In this document: positions 47,283 to 55,756 of the stretch, in pieces | Layout: each line of letters starts with the position of its first letter | Position numbering within the stretch: position 1 is the first letter of the stretch | Assembly: GCF_003096275.1 (NCBI RefSeq) | Contig: NZ_QENQ01000001.1 | Location: 3,267,565-3,331,564 of the forward strand | DNA length: 64,000 bases | Direction of reading: 5' to 3' | Source: Sphingomonas pokkalii | GTDB taxonomy: Bacteria > Pseudomonadota > Alphaproteobacteria > Sphingomonadales > Sphingomonadaceae | Program-made: the position numbers and the translations under genes | Notes under the pieces: model-generated | The model's input: only the letters and a program-made list of their open reading frames with translations | Databases searched by the model: none | Told to the model about the DNA's origin: nothing

Positions 47283-48533
47283 GTGCGCAACCCAACAAGC
47301 TATTTCACGTCTTTCGTTCTAGGTGCGCTGTGCATCGGCGCGCAGCCCGCTACGGCCCAGCAGACGCTGCCTCCCGAATTGCAGGGCGGGCCCGTTTCCT
47401 CGGTGCCGACCGCGGTACAGATCGCGCGCTGGCACGTGCTGGACGGCGACATCAACACGCTCACCTTCCGCAGCATGGATCGGCTGTTCACCACGCGGAC
47501 CGTTGCCCATAGCGGTACGCCCTGGCTGCTGCCCCGCGTCGATGCGCCGCTGGATTTCACGTACAGTTTCGGCGGCAAGACCTACCGCGCCGACGAATTC
47601 CTGGAGCGAACCTACACCAACGCGCTGCTGGTGATGAAGAACGGCAAGATCGTCAGCGAAATCTATCGCAACAACAGCGACGAGAATTCGCGCTTCATCG
47701 CCTGGTCGATGACCAAGTCGATCACCTCGCTGCTCGTCGGCTGCGCGCTGGCCGATGGGAAGATCAAGTCGATCGAGGATCCCATCACCGCCTATCTGCC
47801 CGAACTGAAGGGTGGCGGCTATGACGGCGTCACCATCCGCCAGATTCTGGAGATGCGATCGGGCGTCGATTATGAAGAGCGCTACGACTTCGCGCATCCC
47901 GGCGTCGCCGCCTACAATCATATCAACGCCTTGGTGAAGAATGTGGTGCGGTTCGCCGATGTCGCGCGGACGATCAAGCGGGCACATGCGCCGGGCAGTA
48001 CCTTCCAGTACAAGACGCTCGACACCGCGGTGCTCGGCTGGCTGATCGAGCGGGTGAGCGGCACCACCGTCGCCGGCTATACCAGCCAGAAATTGTGGGA
48101 GCCGCTGGGCGCCGAAAGCGATGCCTTCTACATCATGGACGGCCAGCCGGGCGTGGGTCGCGAGTTCAGCGGCGCCGGATTCAACGCCACGCTGCGCGAC
48201 TTCGCCAAGATCGGCCAGATGATGCTCGACGGCGGCAAGGCCAATGGACGGCAGGTTATCCCGGCGGGCTGGGTGAAGACCTCCACCGCCGCTTCCACCC
48301 CGGCCGATCCCAAGGCGCCGGGCATGCCGAGCGGCTATGCCATGCAATGGTGGCTGCTCGACAATAGCGGCGCCTTCACCGCGCTGGGGCTGCAGGGCCA
48401 GTATATCTATGTCGACCCGCGCTCGCGCACGGTGGTCGTCAAGATCAGCTATTTCCCGCCGGGCGGCGAAGATGCGCCGACGGCCGAAACCGGCGCCTTC
48501 CTGCATGCCGCATCGGCGTGGAATCCGAAATAA
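47283..48533 (+). CDS. Exported serine hydrolase of the beta-lactamase/NylB fold
   Basis: This ~416-residue protein has a signal peptide (MRNPTSYFTSFVLGALCIGAQPATAQ). The SxxK nucleophile motif is WSMTKS (S142, K145). FQYKT supplies the Tyr (Y243) at the second motif, with YxT rather than the YxN of true class C enzymes. This fits esterase/amidase members such as 6-aminohexanoate-dimer hydrolase. The GTG at 47283 is chosen for GGAGAG seven bases upstream; ATG at 47268 or GTG at 47277 are alternatives. It is followed after 40 bp by a TonB receptor, so a substrate-processing pair is likely. Confidence 0.85.
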   Translation: MRNPTSYFTSFVLGALCIGAQPATAQQTLPPELQGGPVSSVPTAVQIARWHVLDGDINTLTFRSMDRLFTTRTVAHSGTPWLLPRVDAPLDFTYSFGGKTYRADEFLERTYTNALLVMKNGKIVSEIYRNNSDENSRFIAWSMTKSITSLLVGCALADGKIKSIEDPITAYLPELKGGGYDGVTIRQILEMRSGVDYEERYDFAHPGVAAYNHINALVKNVVRFADVARTIKRAHAPGSTFQYKTLDTAVLGWLIERVSGTTVAGYTSQKLWEPLGAESDAFYIMDGQPGVGREFSGAGFNATLRDFAKIGQMMLDGGKANGRQVIPAGWVKTSTAASTPADPKAPGMPSGYAMQWWLLDNSGAFTALGLQGQYIYVDPRSRTVVVKISYFPPGGEDAPTAETGAFLHAASAWNPK

Positions 48534-48573
48534 TATTAAGAAAACAAAAATATAACGATAGTGGGAGAGTGAT

Positions 48574-50775
48574 ATGAAGCAGTTATTGCTCGCGGGGGCC
48601 GCCTTGATCGGCGGCACCGCGATCCCGGCGGCGGCGCAGGAAGCGGCAGCGCCCGCGACCGCGCCGCAACAGGCGGAATCCGGCACGCTGGGCGAGATCG
48701 TCGTCACGGCCCAGCGACGGACCGAAAACCTGCAGAAGGTGCCGGTGGCCGCGACGGCGCTGGACCCGAGCGAACTGAAGGCAAATGCGGTGGTGCGGCT
48801 GAACGATCTGCAGAACGCCACGCCGGCGCTGTCGATCACCGATGCCGGCATCACCGCCGCCGTCAACATCCGCGGCATCGGCCTGGCGAGCAATTCGCCC
48901 AATGTGACGGCGGGCGTCGCCACCTATGTCGACGGACTGTTCCAGCCGCCGATCGTGCAGGCCAACAGCTTCTACGACCTAGCGAGCGTGGAAGTGCTGC
49001 GCGGGCCGCAGGGCACGCTGGTCGGCAGCAATTCCACCGGCGGCGCGATCTTCATCAATTCGCGCAACCCGGACGTGAAGGGCGTCAACGGCTACGTCGA
49101 AGGGAATGGCGGCAATCGCGGCAACTTCGGCATCGAAGGGGCGCTGAACGTACCGCTGACCGGCAACCTCGCGGTGCGCGGCGCCGGCTTCTATCGCGGG
49201 CACGACAGCTATTTCAAGGATGTCGGCCCGTTCAACAACCGGGCCGGCAAGCTCGACGAAAAGGGCGGCCGCATCGGCGTGCTGTGGGAGCCGGGCAGCT
49301 TCCGCGCGCTGTGGAAGACGCAGATCAACGATCGCAACATCGGCGGCTATGCCTATCGTCCGATCGCGGGCACCGAATTCGGCGCGTTCCGTGTCGGCGA
49401 TATCTACACGCTCAGCTACGACACGCCGGTCGCGATCCGCGAAAAGGCGTTCATCACCAGTCTGGAACTGCGCAAGGAATTCGCCGGGGGCGTCGTGCTG
49501 CGGTCGATCACCGGCTATCAGAACAAGAAGATTCAGGGCGTCAACGACCTCGACGCATCCCAGGCACCGGTGAGCGCAGGCGGCGGCATTCGCGAGGATT
49601 ATTTCGCGCGCGAACGCCAGTATAGCGAGGAAGTGAACCTGATCTCGCCGAGCGGCGGGCGGTTCGAATGGATCGTCGGCGGCTATTACCAGCGCAACAA
49701 GATCGATGTGCGTATCCGCCAGACGCAGGGCGGCTTCCCCACCGACATCGACCCGGTGAACGAACGCACCACGCTGGGCGCGTTCGCGCAGGTGAGCTAC
49801 AAGATCGTGCCCGATGTGCAGCTGCAACTCGGCGGGCGCTATTCCAACTACAAGGCGAGCGGCACCGGTGCGGTGCGGATCGGTGCGGGCATTCCGGGAT
49901 TCCCGCCGACCGGCCTGCCGGTTTCCGATCTGTCCGGATCGCATGAGGATGGCCGCGTGACCGGCAAGGCGGCGATCAACTGGACGGTCAATCCCGATCA
50001 TCTGCTCTACGCCTTCGTCGCGCGCGGCTACAAGCCGGGCGGCTTCAACACGGTGAGTTCGCAGTTCCGGCCGGAAATGGTGTGGAACTACGAGATCGGC
50101 TGGAAGGGGAGCCTGCTCGACCGCCATGTCCGGACCCAGGTTTCCGCCTTCTACAACGATTATTCGGATTTCCAGTTCGAGATCGTCGAGCCGAGCACCG
50201 GCTTCAACGGCGTGCAGAACCTGTCCAAGGGCAAGATCAAGGGCTTCGAGGCGCAGGTGCAGAGCCGTTTCGGCGGATTCAGCCTCGACGGCAATGTCGC
50301 CTATGTCCATTCGAAGCTGTCGGGCCTGACCTTCGTCAACACCCGCCGCATCCCCTCGGCGACGCTGGGGCCGCAATGCCCGGCCGGCACGCCGTCCAAT
50401 CCGCCGGTCTGTTTCGATTATACCCCGGCGATCATCACCACCACCGGCGGGCCGAATCTCTATTCGCCCAACTGGACCTATGGCGGCAGCGCAGCCTATG
50501 AATTCGCCCTGCCCAAAGGCATGACGCTGACGCCGCGGATCAACTATGCCTATGTCGGCCCGCGCTTCACCTATCTGGCCTATTCGCCGGTTTCGGATCG
50601 GATCGCCGGCTATGGCCTGGTTTCCGGGCTGATCACGTTGCGCAGCGGCCGCTATCACATCGAAGCCTATGGCACGAACCTGACCGGCGAGCGCTATGTC
50701 AGCGGCCAGTTCGGGCTGCGCGAATTCTATGGCGCCCCGCGCGAATATGGAATCCGGGCGGGCTTCACTTTCTGA
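48574..50775 (+). CDS. TonB-dependent receptor paired with the serine hydrolase
   Basis: This 733-residue receptor has a signal peptide (MKQLLLAGAALIGGTAIPAAAQ), a TonB box (LGEIVVTAQRR), a plug (ATPALSITDAGITAAVNIRGIG, VEVLRGPQGTLVGSNSTGG) and a barrel that ends REYGIRAGFTF. GGGAGAG precedes the ATG. The gene follows the serine hydrolase on the same strand and is probably co-transcribed with it under the LuxR-type regulator. A hairpin follows. The substrate is unknown; an amide or ester compound cleaved by the hydrolase is a reasonable guess. Confidence 0.93.
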   Translation: MKQLLLAGAALIGGTAIPAAAQEAAAPATAPQQAESGTLGEIVVTAQRRTENLQKVPVAATALDPSELKANAVVRLNDLQNATPALSITDAGITAAVNIRGIGLASNSPNVTAGVATYVDGLFQPPIVQANSFYDLASVEVLRGPQGTLVGSNSTGGAIFINSRNPDVKGVNGYVEGNGGNRGNFGIEGALNVPLTGNLAVRGAGFYRGHDSYFKDVGPFNNRAGKLDEKGGRIGVLWEPGSFRALWKTQINDRNIGGYAYRPIAGTEFGAFRVGDIYTLSYDTPVAIREKAFITSLELRKEFAGGVVLRSITGYQNKKIQGVNDLDASQAPVSAGGGIREDYFARERQYSEEVNLISPSGGRFEWIVGGYYQRNKIDVRIRQTQGGFPTDIDPVNERTTLGAFAQVSYKIVPDVQLQLGGRYSNYKASGTGAVRIGAGIPGFPPTGLPVSDLSGSHEDGRVTGKAAINWTVNPDHLLYAFVARGYKPGGFNTVSSQFRPEMVWNYEIGWKGSLLDRHVRTQVSAFYNDYSDFQFEIVEPSTGFNGVQNLSKGKIKGFEAQVQSRFGGFSLDGNVAYVHSKLSGLTFVNTRRIPSATLGPQCPAGTPSNPPVCFDYTPAIITTTGGPNLYSPNWTYGGSAAYEFALPKGMTLTPRINYAYVGPRFTYLAYSPVSDRIAGYGLVSGLITLRSGRYHIEAYGTNLTGERYVSGQFGLREFYGAPREYGIRAGFTF

Positions 50776-50789
50776 TCGACAAAGGGGGC

Positions 50790-50821
50790 GGGGGATGCGC
50801 CGGGAAATCGGCCCATCCCCC
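50790..50821. terminator. Bidirectional hairpin, TonB receptor / MFS
   Basis: GGGGGATG and CATCCCCC form the outer stem with an inner CCG/CGG pair. The hairpin lies between two converging genes. Confidence 0.6.
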
Positions 50822-50838
50822 GGAAGATCCAGGTTGGG

Positions 50839-52152
50839 CTACGCGCCGGCGCCGATCGTTGCCGCCCGACTCCGGCAGGAGCGCGCGGCCATCGCCATCG
50901 CCATCGCCGCCAGCGCGCCCGAACCGCCGCCGATCAGCGCCATCGCCATCGCTAGCCCGCCGCCCGCCGCGCCGATACGGTCCGCCAGCATCCCGATCAG
51001 CGTCGGTCCGGCAAGCGTCCCCGCAAGGTTGATCAGCACCATCTGGAGTGCCAGCACCCGCGCGCGCATATGGGTGGGCGTGATCGTCTGCAGGGTCGCC
51101 ATGCCGCCGCTGAGGGCAAAGGCAGACAGCCATTGATGCGCCGCGACGGCGGCCAGCATCGTCCCCGGCGTCGGCAGCAGCGGAAAGGCGAAGGCGAGGG
51201 GGACCATCCCGGCCATGCCCAGCGCGGAGGCGACCGCCGGCCCCGCAGCGGGCGCGCGCCGCGCCAGCCGATCCGCTGCCATGCCGCCGGCCAGCACGCC
51301 GGTGGCGCCGAAGGCCAGGGTGGTCCAACCGAGCCAATGCCCCACCAGATGGGTCGGCCAATCGAAGCTGCGCTGCACCAGCGCCGGCGTCCAGAATTGT
51401 GCGCCATTGCCGCCCAGCACCAGCAGCGCGAAGCCGCCCATGATCGCGGCATAGACGGGAGCTCGGGCACGAAGCTGCGGGAGCAGCGCGGCAGGGCGCC
51501 TTTCGCCGTCTGCATCCGGCGCACGGCGAGGCGGCTCGCGCATCCGCAGCAGCACCAGCGCCAGCACCAGGCCGGGTGCCAGCAGCAGCAGGAACGGAAG
51601 CTGCCACCCGCGCACGATGCCGAGCCCCGAGACCACCAGTTCGGTACTCGGTGGGACCGCGTGGGCAACGATCCCGCCCAGGATCAGCGCCAGCGCGTTG
51701 CCCAGATAGACGCCGGCCTGATAGAGCGCGATCGCCGTCGCCAGCCGATCGCGGGGGAACAGATCGGCCAGCAGGGAAAGCGCGCTGGGCGTCAGCCCGC
51801 CTTCGCCCACGCCCACGCCGATCCGCGCGGCAAGAAAGGTCTCGAACGAGCGGGAAAGGCCGCACAATGCCGTCGCGACGCTCCAGCTGGCGATGCTGGC
51901 CACCACCACCAGCTTGCGGCTCGCCCGATCGGCGATCTGCGCCACCGGGATCGCCGCCGCGATGTAGAACAGGGTGAAGCCCAGGCCATAGAGCAGGCCG
52001 ATCTGGGTGTCGGAAAGGTGCAGGTCCGCCTTGATCGGCTCCACCAGCAGCCCGACGATCTGCCGATCGATGAAGGACAGGGTGTTCGCCAGCATCAGCA
52101 ATATGGCGAAGGTCCAGGGTCGGTGATCGGGCAGGGCATCTGGCCCGCTCAT
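50839..52152 (-). CDS. Major facilitator superfamily transporter
   Basis: This 437-residue protein has about 12 transmembrane segments. The first is ILLMLANTLSFIDRQIVGLLVEPIKADLHLSDTQIGLLYGLGF, a pattern common in sphingomonad MFS proteins of sugar and organic-acid loci. The loop ADRASRKLVVVA is the usual MFS 2-3 motif, and GVGVGEGGLTPSALSLLADLFPRDR follows. Its ATG overlaps the lacI stop by 4 bp. It should import the product released by the divergently encoded TonB receptor and GH3 enzyme, probably a mono- or disaccharide. Some low-complexity Ala/Met repeats end the chain. Confidence 0.92.
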   Translation of the reverse strand: MSGPDALPDHRPWTFAILLMLANTLSFIDRQIVGLLVEPIKADLHLSDTQIGLLYGLGFTLFYIAAAIPVAQIADRASRKLVVVASIASWSVATALCGLSRSFETFLAARIGVGVGEGGLTPSALSLLADLFPRDRLATAIALYQAGVYLGNALALILGGIVAHAVPPSTELVVSGLGIVRGWQLPFLLLLAPGLVLALVLLRMREPPRRAPDADGERRPAALLPQLRARAPVYAAIMGGFALLVLGGNGAQFWTPALVQRSFDWPTHLVGHWLGWTTLAFGATGVLAGGMAADRLARRAPAAGPAVASALGMAGMVPLAFAFPLLPTPGTMLAAVAAHQWLSAFALSGGMATLQTITPTHMRARVLALQMVLINLAGTLAGPTLIGMLADRIGAAGGGLAMAMALIGGGSGALAAMAMAMAARSCRSRAATIGAGA

Positions 52153-53198
52153 GCTGGCGGCAATTCCCCGGTGGAACGTCGCGGCACAATTTCGAACGGC
52201 AGCAGCTGATCGTCGGGCACCGCGCGGCCGCGAATATGCTCCGCCAGGGTGCGCAGCGCCTGCGCGGCGAGCTGCTCGACCGGCTGGCGCACCGTGGTGA
52301 TCGGCGGCCAGGTCTGCGAGGCGATCGAATCGTCGTTGAAGCCGGCCACTGCCACGTCCTGCGGCACCGCCAACCCGCGGCGTGTGGCGGAGACGATTAC
52401 CGCCGCGGCCATTTCGTCGTTGCTGGCAAAGATGGCGGTTGGGCGATCCGGCAGCGACAGCAAGTGTTCGGCAGCCGGCAGCGCCGAATCGAAGCTGAAC
52501 CGCCCGGCGCCGATCAGCGCTTCGTCCACCGGCAGGCCGGCGGCGGCCAGGCTATCGCAATAGCCCAGGCGGCGGGCATGGGCAGAGCTGTGCGCCGAGG
52601 GGCCGGCGATCAGCCCGATACGGCGATGGCCGAGTGCTAGCAGCCGATCGACCATCTGGCGCACCGCTGCGCGATCGTCGACGCGCACGGTAAGCAGGCC
52701 CGGCAGCGGTTGGCCCGCGGCGACGGCGGCCACGGGCACGGCAAGTTCGGCCAGCAGCGCCGATCCCGGCAGCATTTCTGCAAAGGGCGGGGAGAGCAGG
52801 ATGCCCTTCACGCCGTTGTCGCACAGGCTCCGCACCGTTTCCGCCAATCCCTCCGCATCGACGGTGGGCACCGCGCGGACGAGCAGTTGCGCGCCGAGCA
52901 GCGCCCCGGCGTTGAGTGCGCCGATCAGCATCGCGCTGAGAAAGCCGTTGTTCACCCGCGAGTGGACGAAGCCGATGCGCAGCGCCTCCGCCCCGGCCAG
53001 CGCGCGCGCAGCCTGATTGGGCTGGAAACCCAGCGTGTCGATGGCGGCGAGCACGGTCTGGCGCGTGGCATCGCTCATCTTGCCGGTGCCGTTGATGACG
53101 TTGGAAACGGTCATCGCGGACACGCCGGCATGGGCTGCCACCGCACGAATGGTAACGCCCTGGCTACCGCGTCGCTTGCCTCGGGTCCGATCCGACAC
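52149..53198 (-). CDS. LacI-family regulator of the GH3 locus
   Basis: This 349-residue regulator has a helix-turn-helix (VTIRAVAAHAGVSAMTVSNVINGTGKMSDATRQTVLAAIDTLGFQPNQAARAL) and a sugar-binding-like effector domain from ~70 (EALRIGFVHSRVNNGF). The start is a GTG at 53198, with AGAGGGGAGAGG just upstream. It overlaps the MFS gene (ATGA) and is divergent from the TonB receptor-GH3 pair. It probably represses both units until a sugar is present. It is clearly distinct from the LacI protein at 43889. Confidence 0.92.
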   Translation of the reverse strand: MSDRTRGKRRGSQGVTIRAVAAHAGVSAMTVSNVINGTGKMSDATRQTVLAAIDTLGFQPNQAARALAGAEALRIGFVHSRVNNGFLSAMLIGALNAGALLGAQLLVRAVPTVDAEGLAETVRSLCDNGVKGILLSPPFAEMLPGSALLAELAVPVAAVAAGQPLPGLLTVRVDDRAAVRQMVDRLLALGHRRIGLIAGPSAHSSAHARRLGYCDSLAAAGLPVDEALIGAGRFSFDSALPAAEHLLSLPDRPTAIFASNDEMAAAVIVSATRRGLAVPQDVAVAGFNDDSIASQTWPPITTVRQPVEQLAAQALRTLAEHIRGRAVPDDQLLPFEIVPRRSTGELPPA

Positions 53199-53275
53199 TG
53201 CCTCTCCCCTCTGCCGCCTGCTTAGGGCCTTGCCGCCGCGCGCGCCAGATTGACAAGCAATGCAAACGTCGTCAG

Positions 53276-53287
53276 TTTAACGGTAAA
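53276..53287. promoter_or_regulatory. Quasi-palindrome in the lacI / TonB receptor promoter
   Basis: TTTAACGGTAAA is symmetric around CG except for one pair, the shape of a LacI-family operator. It lies 44-55 bp upstream of the receptor start. GCAATGCAAACGTCG, 18 bp further upstream, is a second candidate half-site. Confidence 0.45.
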
Positions 53288-53330
53288 TCAAGCCGGGCAA
53301 CGAATGCCGGCAACCAAAGGAGGGGAAGAA

Positions 53331-55691
53331 ATGCGCGTTTCCACGATCGCGATTCTGTTGTGCGGCGTTGCACTGCCGGCCCAGGCCATGCAGGCCGAAG
53401 CGGTAGCGGCCGCGCCGCAGGACCAGCAGGTACAGGCGCCTGCCGACGTGGCAGCGACCGACGAAATCGTGGTGACCGCCACGCGTGAGAACACGCTGCT
53501 TTCCAAGACCCCGCTGGCCATCACCGCGATCGGCGGCGACAATCTGATCAAGGCCGGCGCCACCAATGCCACCCAGTTGGGCGAACTGGCGCCCAGCCTG
53601 TCGATCGATCGCGCCGGCGGCTCGGCGCTGCAGATCACGATCCGCGGCGTGAGCAGCACCGACAATTCGGAAAAGGGCGATCCGTCCGCCGGCTTCGTGC
53701 TCGATGGCATCTTCCTGGCGCGCCCGCAGGCCCAGGAAGTCAGCTTCTTCGATCTCGACCGGATCGAAGTGCTGCGCGGTCCGCAGGGGACGCTTTATGG
53801 CCGCAACACCACTGCCGGCCTGGTGAGCCTGATTTCCGCGGCGCCGCGGCTGGGCCAATTCTCCGGCTCGGTCGATGCCACCTATGGCAATTTCGATACG
53901 GCGCAGGCGACGGCGGTCGTCAACGCGCCGATCGGCGGCATCGCAGCAGTGCGCGCCGCGGTGAACTATGATCGGCGCGACAGCTATGTCCGCCAGGGCG
54001 TTTCCGCCTACACCCAGGATCCGTTCAAGGACAATCTGTCGGGCCGCCTGTCGGTGCTCGTCGAGCCTTCGGATCGGTTGCGGGTGCTGGTGCGCGGCGA
54101 TTACAGCCGGATGAAGGGGCGTCCCGGCGGTAACGTGCTGCTGAGCCAGCTCTATCGCGGCCCGTTCGCCGTTCCCGCCGACGGGCAATTGGGCGTGAAC
54201 CCCGTGCCGCGGAACATCGACGGCGATGATGCCAACCAAGTGGGCGTGCCGGAACGGCTGCAATCGGTGCGGCACAACAGCACCTGGGGCGTGCAGGGCG
54301 ACGTTTCCTATGCGCTGACCGACACGCTGACGCTCAACTATCTCGGCTCCTATCGCGAATTCGAACGGGACGAGCAGTTCACCGGGCTGACCGGCGTGAA
54401 CCGCGCCACCGGTGCGATCGTCACGTCGCCGCAGACGTTCCGCGGCAGTTACAACCAGAATTCGCAGGAAGTGCGGCTTGCCTACGCGAGCGACGCGCTG
54501 AAGCTGCAGGCGGGCGGATTCTACTTCAAGGAAAAGTCGGCGATCAATTTCCTGCTGTTCGGCACGCAGGGATTCCAGCCGGGCCAGCGCGGTTATGTGT
54601 TCGGCTTCCCGCAGAATACCGACAGCAAGTCCTTCGCGCTGTTCGGCCAGGGGACGGTGAATGTCACCCAGGCGCTGCGCCTGACCGGCGGTATCCGCTG
54701 GACGAAGGATGACAAGAAGCGCGTCGGCGCCACCGTCTATCACGCCAATCCCGACGACCCGCTGGATTTCACCCCCGGCACCCGGCCGGGCACCACCAAT
54801 CCGCGCGGTGTGCAGGATTCGCTCAACAATGCCGAGGTGAACTACAGCAAGATCACCTGGCGCGCGGGGGCGGAATTCGATGCCTCGTCCAGCACGCTGC
54901 TCTATGCGACGGTCGCGACGGGCTACAAGGCCGGTGGCTTCAACGATGGTTGCCTGGCGGGCACGGCCAACTGCAACGGCAGCGCGATCACCGATCCTGC
55001 GATCCTGTTCTATCAGCCGGAAACGCTGACCGCCTATGAAGCTGGCTTCAAGGCACGCACGTTCGGCAATGTGCTGCGGCTGAACGGCAGCGTGTTCCAT
55101 TACGACTATACCAATCTGCAACTGAGCCAGCTGACGCTGGTGGCGGGATCGCCGGTGCAGCGGACGCTCAACGCCGGGCGCGCCAAGATCGACGGCGTCG
55201 AGCTGGAAAGCGTGCTGAAGCCGCATCGCAACCATCAGCTGGATTTTTCGATCGCCTGGCTGAACGCGCGGTTCACCGACTATGCGATCGATCCGGTCGG
55301 CCCGCTGACGGCCGACTTCAAGGGGCGCAAGCTCGATCGTTCGCCCGAATGGGTGGCGGCTGCCAGCTATACCTGGACGATCCCGCTGGGCAGCGACGGC
55401 AGCAATCTGGCGCTGAACGCGCGTACCCGGCTTTCGGACAGCTATGCGATCACCGCGCCGGTGCTGCGGGCTCAGTTCGTGCAGCCCAGCTTCACCAAGA
55501 CGGACCTGGCCGTCACCTACAATGCGGCCGGCGAACGCTTCTATCTGCAGGGCTTCGTGCGCAACCTCGAGAACCGGTTGACCCTGGCGAGTGCCAGCAT
55601 CGTCGCCAATTTCAACGCGACGTTCGATGATGGCACTGCGCAGCTTGCCGATCCACGCCTCTACGGTGTGCGCGCGGGCTTCCGCTTCTGA
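53331..55691 (+). CDS. TonB-dependent receptor of the GH3 locus
   Basis: This 786-residue receptor has a signal peptide (MRVSTIAILLCGVALPAQAMQA), a TonB box (TDEIVVTATRE), a plug (LAPSLSIDRAGGSALQITIRGVS, IEVLRGPQGTLYGRNTTAGLV) and a barrel that ends YGVRAGFRF. AGGAGGGG lies before the ATG at 53331; a longer in-frame start at 53250 is unlikely. It is followed by a terminator-like hairpin and then by a GH3 glycosidase gene. It probably takes up oligosaccharides hydrolysed by the GH3 enzyme. Confidence 0.93.
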   Translation: MRVSTIAILLCGVALPAQAMQAEAVAAAPQDQQVQAPADVAATDEIVVTATRENTLLSKTPLAITAIGGDNLIKAGATNATQLGELAPSLSIDRAGGSALQITIRGVSSTDNSEKGDPSAGFVLDGIFLARPQAQEVSFFDLDRIEVLRGPQGTLYGRNTTAGLVSLISAAPRLGQFSGSVDATYGNFDTAQATAVVNAPIGGIAAVRAAVNYDRRDSYVRQGVSAYTQDPFKDNLSGRLSVLVEPSDRLRVLVRGDYSRMKGRPGGNVLLSQLYRGPFAVPADGQLGVNPVPRNIDGDDANQVGVPERLQSVRHNSTWGVQGDVSYALTDTLTLNYLGSYREFERDEQFTGLTGVNRATGAIVTSPQTFRGSYNQNSQEVRLAYASDALKLQAGGFYFKEKSAINFLLFGTQGFQPGQRGYVFGFPQNTDSKSFALFGQGTVNVTQALRLTGGIRWTKDDKKRVGATVYHANPDDPLDFTPGTRPGTTNPRGVQDSLNNAEVNYSKITWRAGAEFDASSSTLLYATVATGYKAGGFNDGCLAGTANCNGSAITDPAILFYQPETLTAYEAGFKARTFGNVLRLNGSVFHYDYTNLQLSQLTLVAGSPVQRTLNAGRAKIDGVELESVLKPHRNHQLDFSIAWLNARFTDYAIDPVGPLTADFKGRKLDRSPEWVAAASYTWTIPLGSDGSNLALNARTRLSDSYAITAPVLRAQFVQPSFTKTDLAVTYNAAGERFYLQGFVRNLENRLTLASASIVANFNATFDDGTAQLADPRLYGVRAGFRF

Positions 55692-55704
55692 CCGCTCGGC
55701 CCCT

Positions 55705-55733
55705 GGGCCGCTGGCTATCCGCGGCCCTTTTTC
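55705..55733 (+). terminator. Intrinsic terminator between TonB receptor and GH3 gene
   Basis: GGGCCGC and GCGGCCC flank nine bases and are followed by TTTTTCCTTTT. It lies 13 nt after the receptor stop and 23 nt before the GH3 ATG, so it may reduce GH3 expression relative to the receptor. Confidence 0.8.
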
Positions 55734-55756
55734 CTTTTGCATGTCGAGGTTCCACG

